From positions 140,331,686 to 140,395,685 of the forward strand of contig CAXKWD010000005.1 of assembly GCA_964059195.1 (NCBI GenBank): a stretch of 64,000 nucleotides of DNA. The letters run 5' to 3'. Positions within the stretch are counted from its first letter, which is position 1, and every line of letters begins with the position of its first letter. The DNA comes from Ectobius pallidus. Lineage: Eukaryota > Arthropoda > Insecta > Blattodea > Ectobiidae. Position numbers and translations under genes: made by a program. Below, in pieces: positions 12,951 to 24,609 of the stretch. A model generated the notes under the pieces. That model made no database searches. It was not told where the DNA came from and saw nothing but the letters and a program-made list of their open reading frames with translations.

Positions 12951-15392
12951 TCCCTTTAGGCAGGCCTACAGGCTGAGGTAAATTTCAAAGTGCTTTTGGT
13001 TTAATTTATTATCGCTGCGCAGCACTCTTCTTTTTTAGCCTTGGCATGGCATACCCGCAATAATAAGAACTGAATTCGGTAAAGAGGAAGAGCCTACAAT
13101 CAGTTGTTTTGACAACAAGAAAAGGATATCATATTCTGGGAGGCCGTGCGCAAGATCAGCAATGAATAAAATTAGCAAAGCCGCTAAACAAGACAAAATT
13201 AATGGTATTATAATAATTCTTAAAGAGAGCCATGACTGTGATAACTCTATCAAACTCAAGGTATCAACATAAGTGAACAGTTGTCCCAATGTTCTTTGAG
13301 GGACAACGCTTTTTTCATTAAGCCGTAACTTTCATATTAAACTCCTTTTTGCTGAGAATTATTTTATCACAGCAATATCAAAGTGTACATTGCACCATAT
13401 GAAATATAAATATATCAGAAATCTTTTTTATAAAAAAAGATTTGTTTATTATGTTTTAAATTGATATTATATATTATTATTTATTCTTTATTTTGCCATG
13501 TTCTAAAGGTGTGTAACTATTATTTTTAATATTTCACACTCTATTACATTGGTAATTTTATCCTTAGTCAGTCCTTACACATTCCTTTCGGCAGGCCTTC
13601 AGGCTGAGGTCTATTTTTAAGTGTTATTATTTTCAAACATTCAAACATCGCGTTATATGAGAGCTATCGAGAAACTAGTTATTGATTTTTAAATTTCCAT
13701 CCCCCCACCCCCACCCTCACTCGTACCTCCGAATCTTTGGTGTCACTGTGAACTCCATAGGGAGTATTCTAATTTATTCAAAGTTTCCCTCTATACTTCA
13801 TAGGGGCCGAGGTATACATTTTTTCAAAATTTCAACCCCCTCCCCCGACCACCCCCTTGGGCCAATTTTGCTCATTAACGAACCTGTCCGAACTATTGGG
13901 CCTATAAATAGCATAATAAAATTTGGTTTAAATATCTTCAAAATTACGGCCGCTAGCGTGTAAAGATATATATGGGTGATTCTTCAAATACGGGAAAATT
14001 TGCGTTCCGGAGTGATATTTCCCTTCAAATTCAACTTTAAAAAAAAATTAAAATAAAAGTTTGTTTCTACTACTTCCATACTACAACTATCAGTTTGAAA
14101 TGTCACTAACTTTAAATTCTGATATTCCAAAATCGAATTTAATTCAATGAAATGTCATCCACATGCCCTGTCCCAAACCTCGGATTTGTATATTCTAATG
14201 CATTTTTCCACAAAACAAAATGTTATTTCCTTTTCAACTTTTTTCCTGTCAATGAGTATGAATGGGTGAAGAATATTAACCCCTAAAAAATAAAATGAAA
14301 TAAAATTGTTACCCCACCTAATGAACATAAAGAATGTCCCAAGGGTTGTTGGTCATCCACATGGCTGAAAAGAATGGAATTTTTTCTGCAGAAATGAGAA
14401 ATTTGTAAAACTGGCAACAGTGTTAGAAAGCCAACAGGGCAGCTTGTGGTTGAATTGTAAGGTTTAATTTTGCTTGCTTACAAACAGTTTGGGATTAACA
14501 AAGAACTTTGTATCATTTTCAAGAAAACGTTTTTATTCCCCGTCATTAACATGGCTTCTAGAAAGTTGGCAGAAAGTGAATATTAATTAATTTTGATTAT
14601 GCACTATGATAAACCTTCCAATTCAAAGTACCTGACTGAAGTTGAGCCTACAGAGGTTTAGGAATGGCTTCCTGAGACCACTTAAACTCCTTTTTTGTCA
14701 TCCACATGCCTGATTTTTGTGTCATCCACATGTCTCATGAAGGGGTATGTGGATGACTCTCAAGTCATGTAGATGATAAATGTAGGATACTATTGTGTTT
14801 GCGGTGTCTGTGACCTGTACTTAAGATCTTAAAACTGATTAAATGAATTTCTGCTTGATTCCCCCCTCCCCCAAAACCATAAAAACACAGTCTCGTTAAA
14901 ATTACATTAATTCCAGAGTATGCACACAAATTTGCAAATTTGAAGCAAAATCAACTGAAGTATGCTGAGAAAAATATGAAATCACATAAAGAAAAGCAGA
15001 TTGTTGCCAAAGTTAGTCATTAATGTGGCCTTCTGCCATCCACATGTACACGGATGTCATCCACATGGCTTTAAAAAAATAAAGAAATTAAAATAAATAA
15101 AAATATAAACATTTAAGCTCGGCTGGTGTCATATTACAATCAAGTAACCCCTGAAGTATTTTTGTGATTTTTTTTAGATTTTTTAAACAAAGTAAAAAAT
15201 TTGGATTTTACACACTCCAAATTTTCCCGTATTTGAAGAATCACCCATATAGGGCCTATATATAAAAATATCACAACAATTTTTTTTGAACAGGCGGTGG
15301 TTTCGTACTTAGGGAGGCATGAAACGTAAAGATATGAAAGAATTTTTCGAAAATCATGACATGGTATCGATTGCAATAGGTAGATTTTTCTA
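12951..15392 (-). mobile_element. Inverted copy of repeat F, interrupted by a 1.27-kb element
   Basis: This segment is the reverse complement, with divergence, of 17137-18012. Shared blocks include TTTAGGCAGGCCTACAGGCT at the outer edge, a GCCGCTAAACAAGAC block, the polypyrimidine ATCCCCCCACCCCCACC block and GCGGTGGTTTCGTACTTA. It differs by about 350 extra bases around 13231-13590 and by the insertion at 13974-15246. No conserved protein is encoded. Superfamily unknown. Confidence 0.65.
13974..15246. mobile_element. Non-autonomous DNA transposon with CATCCACATG array
   Basis: Terminal inverted repeats of about 27 bp begin GGGTGATTCTTCAAATACGG on the left and match the right end in reverse. 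They are flanked by ATAT at 13970-13973 and 15247-15250, a candidate 4-bp duplication. It lies inside repeat F, which continues on both sides. It carries six exact CATCCACATG copies (14156, 14354, 14699, 14723, 15037, 15058) and two one-mismatch inverted copies (14746, 14766). No transposase frame is present. Confidence 0.78.
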
Positions 15393-16717
15393 ACCGTAAG
15401 ACATAATAAATAAAATATGACTCACGAAAATTTAACACATATTAAGTTCACTGGTCTCTCCTGTGTGAGTTAACTAGTTAAGTGTCTAATGTAATTCCTA
15501 TAATTTTTCTGGTAAAACATGGTTAGCCTACCAATGATCTTGGTTAAAATAACATAAAAAGGCAATATTTCCTGAAAAACAAACAGGGTAATTACACATT
15601 AGTACGCATTTTTACGTCTCGTAAAAATTTAAGTATTTACTGACTCAGAACAAGCAATGATTTAAAACGGTCATAAATTCTGCTACACATTAAGGTTCCA
15701 TACCTGTTAAACCACTTCAGTGCTTTATACAGGAAGAAAACATAACTCTCTTCAAACTGCATGATGCATGTCAACTCTGTCTACTTGTCAACAGAAAACG
15801 TACCTAAAGCAACATAATTTCTACATGGAGTGAAATAAACTGTCATGCATTTGGTTATAAAGAGAATCTCTCATAAAATAAGATTTTAGTCAGTTTATAG
15901 TTATCCTTTCAACGCCCCCTTTTGAGATCTGGCAAGTCAATAAGCCACCAACCATTTTTCAACAACTTGAAGGGAAGAATGTCAACTGAGACAAGCACAA
16001 CACAATTAAATAAACACACACTTTAACAAACGTAATATTAAATCAACTAGTGAAAGTAATAATTAAGTCACAATGTTTATTAACCAGTTTAGTAATTAAG
16101 TCACTATTATTGTTCCAGTGAGATGGCTGATGCTGTTTTGCCTTGATTAGACCTCGTATGTAGCCGACAACTGTGTTTTGTTTTCAAAGTCAAAATTGAG
16201 AAGCCTGATTCACATAAATATGTGGTCGAAAATGGCACAATAACAGTTACCGTTAATCGCAACTCTGGCTATTTGAAGTTAAAATGCATGACGCTTTTAT
16301 CAAAAAGCTCTCCAGACCTGAAGTTTTAAAATTATCTTTTGCTTTTGAATCGCACTTCAGTTTTGAGCTTGTATACAACAATTTTACTAATAATTTGAAA
16401 ATTGCTCGCCCCCCCTCCCCAAAAAGTTTAACACTTCCCTAGGGAGGCGCACCACCAGGTTGGGAACCCCTGATATAAACAACAACAACAACCAAAAACA
16501 AAAAAGCAACCTGATGTGATATACCAATACTCATACAATTCTCACATTTTAATAAAGAATAAAATACTTTATTCCAGGGAGTGTATACTCAGTGTTGTTT
16601 TGGCCTCATGAAAAGGTGTATTGTTTGCCATGCAAGACTTAAAACAGGGCATGAAATTTTAGGTCTGAAGCAATAAAAAAAAAAAAAGAAATTAGCCGCC
16701 ATTTAAGTTATATACTA
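15393..16717. other. Non-coding, right end of a hAT-like element at about 16482
   Basis: No gene seen. Read in reverse from 16482 the sequence starts CAGGGGTTCCCAACCTGGTG, a classic hAT terminal sequence, and 16130-16250 looks like hAT-derived non-coding sequence. The left end and the 8-bp duplication were not found, so the element is probably truncated. Confidence 0.45.
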
Positions 16718-17136
16718 TAGGGTCAATCCATTAGAAATGAACCAAATTTAATAAAATTTGTTGCTCGACATTTTTGATTTTCCTAATTTTTCTACCAGTT
16801 ATTTCCCAACTATAGGTGAGTCCAAAACTATGGTAAAAAAGTTTTTGGGCTCATACTTTTTTTTTGGCGGCCATTTTAAGTTTGCTTTTTAACCATATTT
16901 CAGTCGAAAACATGTTTTGCACAAATGTATGTAACTCTGTTAATTTTATAGATAACAAGACAAAATAAACACCAAAATTATCAGAATGAAATGCTCTACA
17001 TTTTTGTTTTAACACAATATTACCTAAGTAGTGAGGAAAGTGAAGAAAAAAATTCAAAACTACAAATTGAAAATTGACTTAAAACGGGAGTTTTAGTGCC
17101 GCAAAATTATTAGAAGGAAGAAAGACTCGCCCTTAA

Positions 17137-17283
17137 TTTTAGGTAGATTTTCGAAGAAAAATCTACCTATTGCAATGGATACCACTTTATGATTTTCGAA
17201 AAATTCTTTCATATCTTTACGTTTCATGCTCCCCTAAGTACGAAACCACCGCCCGTTCAAAAAAAAAATTTGTGATATTTATA

Positions 17284-17355
<72 letters not shown>

Positions 17356-18012
17356 TTACACGATAGCGGCCGTAATTTTGAAGATATTTGAACCAAATTT
17401 TAATATGTTATTTCTAGGCCCAATAGTTCGGACAAGTTCGTTAATGAGCAAAATTGGCCCAAGGGGGTGGTCGGGGGAGGGGGTTGAAATTTTTAAAAAT
17501 GTATATCTCGGCCCCTATGAAGTATAGAGGGAAACTTTGTTTGAATAAATTAGAGTACTCCCTATGGAGTTCACAGTGACACCAACGATTCGGGGGTTCG
17601 AGTGAGGGTGGGGGTGGGGGATGAAAATTCGAAACTTTTGAAACCACGTCTTGTGGGGTATCGTTGAAAAGCTCTTGATGAGTACTCTACAAATCAATAA
17701 ATAGTTTCTTGATAGCTCTCATATGACGCGAGATTTTAATGTTTAAAAATAATAACACTTGAAAGAATTATTATAATATCATAATTTTGTCTTGTTTAGC
17801 GGCTTTGCTAATTTTATTCATTGCTGATCTTGCGCACGGCCTAGCAGAATATTATATCCTATTATTGTTGTCAAAACAATTGATTGTAGGCTCTTCCTCT
17901 TTACTGCAGGTTTGCCATGCCAAGGCTAAAGAAGAAGAGTGCTATGCAGCGACAATAAATTAAACCTAAAGCACTTCGAAATCTACCTCCGCCTGTAGGC
18001 CTGCCTAAAGGG
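17137..18012 (+). mobile_element. Repeat F, inserted in foldback copy 1
   Basis: An 876-bp block that interrupts foldback element copy 1 between arms S and T; copy 2 shows the uninterrupted junction at 19064. The inverted relative is at 12951-15392. It contains a (TA)n microsatellite at 17282-17353 and a G-rich strand around 17461-17620. The inner edge has a small palindrome AGGTAGATTTT. No protein domain is seen. Confidence 0.65.
17282..17353. repeat. (TA)n microsatellite
   Basis: About 70 bp of nearly uninterrupted TA dinucleotides within repeat F. The inverted relative at 15250 has only a few TA units, so the tract has expanded here. Confidence 0.95.
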
Positions 18013-18643
18013 ATTTTTTTTCTGGTGTAGATCTACTATAGGACTACTCGCTGCAGAAGTTTAAAGCTTGAGAAATTTGCTGTTTTTTTTTTCACAATTT
18101 TTCAAAAATGCCCAAAACAGAATTTTGGCAATATTTGAAGTAGAATATCTCAAAAGGGACTGAGTGAAAAATTATGAAATTTATACAGATAACACCTCTT
18201 TATGATATAAAGATGTGATAGAAATTTGGTGACTGAGACTCAACTGGTTCCCGAGTTACAGTGCATCGAATTTGGCCAAAACTTGCATTATACGCACATG
18301 AATTTTAACGGTAATTTAATAGTAAAAATCCACATTGTAATTTTAAATGCAAAATTTTAGTGAACACAATGTATGTTACACAAAGGAGTTGTACATGTAG
18401 GCTACATTTCATCAGTTAACATGACAAATTTATAATTTCCTCAAAGCGTTGAAGATCGTTGAAATTTCGGTGCATAGTTTGCAATTTTTGGCCAACTTCG
18501 ATGCACTGTAACTCTGGAACCAGTTCAGTCTCAGTCACCAAATTATTATCACATCTTTATATCGTAAGGAGGTGTTATGTGTACAAATTTCATAATTTTC
18601 ACTCAGGCCCTTCTGAGATATTCTACTTAAAATAATGCCAAAA

Positions 18644-20115
18644 TAGGGTCAATCCATTAGAAATGAACCAAATTGAATAAAATTTTTTGCTCAACATTTT
18701 TTATTTTCTTAATTTTTTTACCAGTTACTCCCCAATATTAGGTGAGTTCAAAACTAGAGTAAAACATTTTCTATGCTCATACTTTTTTCTTGGCGGCCAT
18801 TTTAAGTTTTCTTTGTAACAGTTTTTCGGCCGGAAACTTGTTTTCCACAAATGTATGTAACTCTGTTAATTTTATAGATAACAAGACAAAATAAACACCA
18901 AAATTATCAGAATGAAATGCTCTACATTTATGTTTTAACACAATATTACCTAAGTAGTGAGGAACGCGAAGAAAAGAAATCAAAACTACAAATTGAAAAT
19001 TGACTTAAAACGGAAGTTTTGGTGCCGCAAAATTATTAGAAAGAAGAAAGACTCGCCCTTAATTTTTTTTTCTGTTGTAGATCTACTATAGGACTACTCG
19101 CTGTAGAAGTTTAAAGCTTGAGAACTTTGAGGTTTATTTTATACAATTTTTCAAAAATGCCCAAAACCGTATTTTGGCAATATTTGAAGTAGAATATCTC
19201 AAAAGGGCCAAAGTGAAAAATTATGAAATTTATACAGATAACACCTCTTTATTACATAAAGATGTGATAAAAATTTGGCGACTGAGACTCAACTGGTTCC
19301 AGAGTAACAGAGCTTTGAATTTGGCCAAAAATTGCGTTCTAGGCACAGGAAATTTAACGGTAATTTAATAGTAAAAATTCACTTTGTAATTTTAAATATA
19401 AAATTTTTGTGAGCCTAAGTTTGTTACACAAAAGAGTTGTATATGTAGGCTACATTTCATCAGTTAGAATGACAAATTTTTGGTTTCCTCAAAGCTTTGA
19501 AGAGTGTTGAAATTGCGGTGCATAGTTTGCAGTTATGGCCAACTTCGATGCACTATAACTCGGGAACCAGTTGAGTCTCGTCCCTTTTGAGATATTCTAC
19601 TTCAAATATTGCCAAAATACGGTCTTGGGCATTTTTGAAAAGTTGTATTAAAATACCGCAAAGTTCTCAAGCTTTAAACTTATACAGCGAGTAGTCCTAT
19701 AGTAGATCTACACCAGAAAAAAAAATTAAGGGCGAGTCTTTCTTCCTTCTAATAATTTTGCGGCACTAAAACTCCCGTTTTAAGTAAATTTTCAATTTGT
19801 AGTTTTGAATTTCTTTCTTCACTTTTCTCACTACTTAGGTAATATTGTGTTAAAACAAAAATGTAGAGCATTTCATTCTGATAATTTTGGTGTTTATTTT
19901 GTCTTGTTATCTATAAAATTAACAGAGTTACATACATCTGTGCAAAACATGTTTTCGACTGAAATATGATTAAAAAGCAAACTTAAAATGGCCGCCAAAA
20001 AAAAGTATGAGCCCAAAAATTTTTTAACCAAAGTTTTGAACTCACCTTTAGTTGGGAAATAACTGGTAAAAAAATTAGGAAAATCAAAAATGTCATTTCT
20101 AATGGACTGACCCTA
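18644..20115. mobile_element. Foldback element, copy 2 (near-complete palindrome)
   Basis: Inverted ends TAGGGTCAATCCATTAGAAA and the reverse of CATTTCTAATGGACTGACCC. Left arm S (18644-19064) plus T (19066-19330) is mirrored by T' (about 19530-19724) and S' (19725-20115), leaving roughly 200 bp of spacer. Left and right arms are close to colinear, with a deletion in T'. The transcript of either strand would form a hairpin several hundred base pairs long. Nothing is encoded. Confidence 0.8.
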
Positions 20116-22449
20116 TAGCGTTCCAGCCTATAGCAAATTATATGAGCAACCTCCTCCCACATTTGTTCTATACATACTGAATAAAATAGCAAATAATTTC
20201 CCTTTTAAAATCATGCTTTGTAATACATAGAAAGAACACACTATAATCTTTCTGCACTACTCATACTTGTTTGAACTTTTCCATAGCACTAACTATTTTG
20301 TAACAAATTATTAAAACAAACTAAATATTTCGAAGATTTTAACTGACTGTACGCTTAAACAGTCATAAAGAAGAGACAATCATAATCTATATTACAGTTT
20401 GCTTTGCTACTAGAGACGCTAATGCAGCAATTACTAAAATATAAAGAACCAACACTAATAAAAGTCTACTTAATATCGGAAGGATATTTTGTAATACAAA
20501 TAAGTAAAGTACACTATTAAGTCATCTTGTTCATGCTGCCTATGGCAATGTTCACTACGAAATTTGATTTATTAAACTAAAATAATAAAAGTAAACACCA
20601 GTTAAGTTACCAGATTTTCTTTTTTCAAATTGGAACCTTTATCGCCCTACTCAGAATTTTGGTCGCCAATGGCAATCTGGCAACCAGATACGTCATGTCC
20701 TGATTTAGAACCTGTGTTTGTGCAAACAATAGCTGATTTATAACTATTCTCCAAAGAATTTTTACATAAAAATAGTTCCAAATAATAGTTTTAGGTCTTA
20801 GAATATGCACCTTGTGTACCAAATTTAAATAAAATTGTTGCAACCATTTTTGAGAAAATCTGTATGTGATACACCCTGTATGTGTTCGTTTTTCTCGGAA
20901 AATACTTTCTACAGTTTTAATTTGTTACTGGTTCCTCTTTTATATGGCATGAAGATCCCCCAATTAGAAATGCCAGTATAAAGGAAGCTTAATGAATGAA
21001 AGTAAGTTTTACTATTCTACATGCTAAGAAACTGTACACCTTACCTGTTTTATGATGGCACATGATGGAAGAAACAAGAGGCCCACTCACACGTGGCCTC
21101 TCAGTCCTGTAATGTGAAGAAGGCACAATGAGTCACACTAATTCTCTCAATCAGTAATAAAGCAAAACAAGCTTCATAGACCCTTAACACTTGTTAACCA
21201 GCATAAAGATAAGTGATGCCCAAGAATTCTGAACCTACAGTTAGACCGCGATAATCCGGCACTTTATAGTCCAGCACAGAAATAGATCTTTTCCCACATT
21301 TTGAGGAGTTCAGCTCTTAGCACAGTCGGATAAGTTGGGAAGATATTGGAACCATTCGGCGTTTCACCAGTCACTGTTGTCAGGGTTTTTCAAAGTCATG
21401 GTTCTTTTTTATTTCATAATAGCCCTACAAAAATATTTTACATTGAATGTTGCTAAAACTCTGTGCCTTAAACTGATTTAACTGTCAAGTAGAATATTTG
21501 ATTTTCAATTCAATTTTGTTTATACAGTACAGTACTACATACTTTTAATTTTTTCAGATCTCCAAGCATGTCAAGTTCCATAACACGTCTTGTCATAGTG
21601 TACGGTATTTTAAAATTTGTTGATGTTGTTCCATTTGACTCTTTCATATCTGAATGCATGAATTTGTGCTTTTAAGTCTTCCGTTACTGCTTCCTTTCTT
21701 CGTGTACCTTCTCCATATTCCATCTTTGTTTACTTCTTCCAGTTTTCTTATTTCTTCATTTTGTTTCAATATTAGCAACCAAAAAGTTATGGTTCAAATC
21801 AATGTCAGCTCCAGACATAGTCTTAACATCTTTTATACTCTCATTAAATCAATGTTTCAAATCCGAATATAATCTATCTGGTACCTTTTTGTGTCCCCTG
21901 GGCTCTTCCAGGAATACAGTTTGTATGGGCATTTCTTAAATCAAGTATTCATATGGTAATGAAGACATAATCCTCCATATAGAATCTTCGAAGTTGCAGT
22001 ATTTGCTCCTAGATATTTTCAGCTAAATCAAATCATTAAATTCACTATCTTTACCTGCATTTAATTTTCTAAATTATATTTAAATGAGTAGTACGTTTAG
22101 TTTATTAATTGGTTGCCTTTAGAACTGAACCTTTGATAATGACAAGAAGATAAGCACAGCCTGTAATTAGAACATAATGTTTTAAAAGTATAATAGGACT
22201 TTTTTAAGTTTAATCTCAATAATGGTACATCTGACCTTGAAATATCTTTCCTATTAATCTTGACTTCAATGTCTAATTCCTCTATAAAATTTGTACAGGA
22301 TGGTTAAGCCAGTGGAATCCAACTCTCTTGTAGTCTCTGCAAAGCTTTTTTTTTTCCTAAACAAACCAAGGCCAAGACTATATTTTAGACTTCAGATGAT
22401 TGCTAATCTTACTTTTTTCTTCCTATTCTTGTTATTATATTATATTATT
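20116..22449. other. Non-coding, nothing recognised
   Basis: AT-rich. GATACACCCTGTA near 20869 resembles the tip of a DNA element but has no partner. No gene seen. Confidence 0.45.
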
Positions 22450-23093
22450 TAGGGTTGCCATATGCCCGGTTTTTCCCGGACATGTCCTCTTTTTTAAAGT
22501 TATAATTTCTGTCTGGGTGGAAATTTTAATTTCGGAAAAATGTCCGGGTTTTCTGAATGGATGCCATTATCAGACTATAAATTAATTTTTTTTTTAAATA
22601 AGCCAACAGGCCTTGAGCCTAATGAGCCAAGCAGAGCATATTGCTAGTTCAATATAATTAAAAGCATTTCACTTGTAAGGAATTCCATGCCTATGTCTTA
22701 AGTAAGAAACCTTTGCTGAACAATATTACGACCTACAGAGAAATACGCTTGGTCCAACGAAGGTCAAAGTGCATTAAAAGTGAAAAATCTTGGGGCAACT
22801 GTATTTCCACTTGTACCAACAGTTGCATGTAGAGTAGGCTTACTGAATGTATTGAAACATAGTATTTTATTCTTTTGTCTTTTGAGTCAACATACCAGTA
22901 CTTGAATATTATAATTACTTGTTAAATGTAAACTAAATCATTTCAGTCACATAATTAATATAATTGAAAATTTCAATGCTGTTACCAACAGAGTATATTT
23001 CCTTTGCTCTTTGAATAACCTCATTTAGTTATTGTGTAGATAGGTATCGACAAATGTGTCCTCTTTTTTACTCTTGGAAATATGGCAACCCTG
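22450..23093. mobile_element. hAT-like element remnant, about 640 bp
   Basis: Inverted ends AGGGTTGCCATAT and ATATGGCAACCCT, with subterminal TCCTCTTTTTTA near both ends. The left half includes CCCGGTTTTTCCCGGACATG, reminiscent of hAT elements with CAGGGTTGCCA ends. No exact 8-bp duplication was found, and the simple-repeat surroundings obscure it. The 61-codon frame is not a transposase. Confidence 0.6.
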
Positions 23094-23189
23094 TAGGCCT
23101 ATTATTATATTATCATCATCATCAATCTTCATAGCTATTGTTAATATTGTTGTTATTGTAATTTTTTATTACAATTATTTATTTATTAT

Positions 23190-23194
23190 TACTG

Positions 23195-23237
<43 letters not shown>

Positions 23238-23240
23238 TAT

Positions 23241-23323
<83 letters not shown>

Positions 23324-23345
23324 TTACTACTGCTGCTACTAATGG
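23190..23345. repeat. (TTA)n/(CTA)n microsatellite
   Basis: About 150 bp of ATT repeats changing into ACT repeats. It produces artificial poly-leucine and poly-threonine frames that are not genes. Confidence 0.95.
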
Positions 23346-23436
23346 TTACTAATGGCTTTGAAATGCTAACAACATGTTATAAAAATGTCAATATGAGAAC
23401 TATTTTCATAACAAACTATTGCTTAAACAGGAAATT

Positions 23437-23694
23437 CCGGAGTGCGCGGGCAAAGAGAGTTAAGTCCACCATCCTAAAAAATTGATATATGTCCATAGAG
23501 GTATAGATAAAAATGTTATCTACATTTGTGTTAAGTCCAGTAAGTCATAATCAAAATTGTACAATAGTTATGGATGTGTGCCTCATGGGTTTATCCATCT
23601 CTAAAAGCTATGTTGGGCTGGTATAGTGTGTTAAGTCACTCTAATTCTCAGTAACAAGAAAGTGGACTTAACTCTCTTTAACCACGCACCCCAG
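23437..23694. mobile_element. 258-bp MITE with 33-bp inverted ends
   Basis: The left end starts CCGGAGTGCGCGG and runs into AAAGAGAGTTAAGTCCAC; the right end in reverse starts CTGGGGTGCGTGG and runs into the same block. Flanked by AATT at 23433-23436 and 23695-23698. GTTAAGTC recurs internally at 23531 and 23630. No coding capacity. Confidence 0.75.
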
Positions 23695-23778
23695 AATTAA
23701 AGCACGGTTTTAAAATCTCTATACGTTTGATCTGAACAACGTGATATAAAGATGATGGTGATGATAATAATCATGATC

Positions 23779-23885
<107 letters not shown>

Positions 23886-24210
23886 CTACAAAGTTTTAGC
23901 ATGATTAGACTAATATTTTCAAACTTTTACAATTTGTATGCACATTTTACTATCAATTCATTCCAGTCACATCAGTAGACAATTAATCAATTTCACATTT
24001 TATTTTACTAACATATGTTATCAATTTATATGCATCTAAAAGAGGACACTTCTCACGAGGCATAAAATAAAAAAGTTAGATTTGTTTTAAAAGCATAAAG
24101 AATATAGACTACGGTATACATTTTATTTATCACAGCACATGGGATACAATGTACTTATCATAAACTTAAACATATCTCTACTTGAGAATATTATAGGAGA
24201 AGAAAAATTC

Positions 24211-24284
24211 CTCCGACACTGGGACTTGAACCCAGGACCTTTGGCTATTTGCGCCAATGCTCTACCAACTGAGCTAAGCCGGAG
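24211..24284 (-). tRNA. tRNA-like sequence (probable tRNA-derived repeat), left arm
   Basis: 74 nt that fold as a cloverleaf: acceptor CTCCGGC with GTCGGAG (one G-U), D stem GCTC/GAGC, anticodon stem TTGGC/GCCAA, T stem CTGGG/CCCAG, and a TTCAAGT T-loop. The anticodon loop GCAAATA lacks the invariant U33. One extra base sits before the acceptor 3' strand and an extra base before the D stem. These defects favour a tRNA-derived repeat over a functional gene. Confidence 0.5.
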
Positions 24285-24510
24285 TTCAATTCACAATGCC
24301 AGATGGAATCTCTCTCCTATGACTGATTGCCCTAATGGTCTACCTCTATCTTGAATGTTAACTGTACAATAACAATGGGAGCCTGATCACAAAAATCACT
24401 ACTTAGTGTGCCTCCCTGTACTGCATATGACATAACTTGTCTGTCTGTGAGGTAGACCATTAGGGCAATTAGTTATAGGAGAGAGGTTCCATCTGGCGCT
24501 GTGAATTGAA

Positions 24511-24584
24511 CTCCGGCTTAGCTCAGTTGGTAGAGCATTGGCGCGAATAGCCAAAGGTCCTGGGTTCAAGTCCCAGTGTCAGAG
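24511..24584 (+). tRNA. tRNA-like sequence (probable tRNA-derived repeat), right arm
   Basis: Mirror copy of the preceding tRNA-like sequence. The anticodon loop is GCGAATA and the acceptor 3' strand is GTCAGAG, which breaks one pair. The A-box TTAGCTCAGTTGG and B-box GGTTCAAGTCC are excellent, so RNA polymerase III transcription is conceivable. Not a canonical tRNA because U33 is missing. Confidence 0.5.
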
Positions 24585-24609
24585 GAACTTTTCTCCTATA
24601 ATATTCTCA

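Larger units (their letters stand above)
16718..18643. mobile_element. Foldback element, copy 1 (arm S, inserted F, palindrome T)
   Basis: Starts TAGGGTCAATCCATTAGAAA. Arm S (16718-17136) is also found at 18644-19064 and, inverted, at 19725-20115. Arm T (18013-18290) is matched in reverse by 18480-18643. Arms S and T are separated here by repeat F (17137-18012), which is absent at the equivalent place in copy 2. The far arm is cut where copy 2 begins. No coding capacity; short frames in arm S repeat because the DNA repeats. Confidence 0.7.
24183..24609. repeat. Inverted repeat with a tRNA-like sequence in each arm
   Basis: Left arm about 24183-24347 and right arm about 24449-24609 are reverse complements with few differences, separated by roughly 100 bp. 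Each arm carries a 74-nt tRNA-like sequence. A related but more compact structure is at 34588-34800. The arms also share TGAGAATATTATAGGAG at their outer edges. Confidence 0.8.

Noticed and set aside
15905..16482. Complete hAT element ending at 16482
   Set aside because: Only the right terminus is convincing; no left end or 8-bp duplication was found.
23056..23485. Long poly-threonine and poly-leucine frames
   Set aside because: They are read-throughs of an ACT/ATT microsatellite, not proteins.
24211..24584. Functional tRNA genes
   Set aside because: The cloverleaf is good, but U33 is absent, extra bases flank the stems, and the units lie in repeated inverted arms, so a tRNA-derived repeat is more likely.
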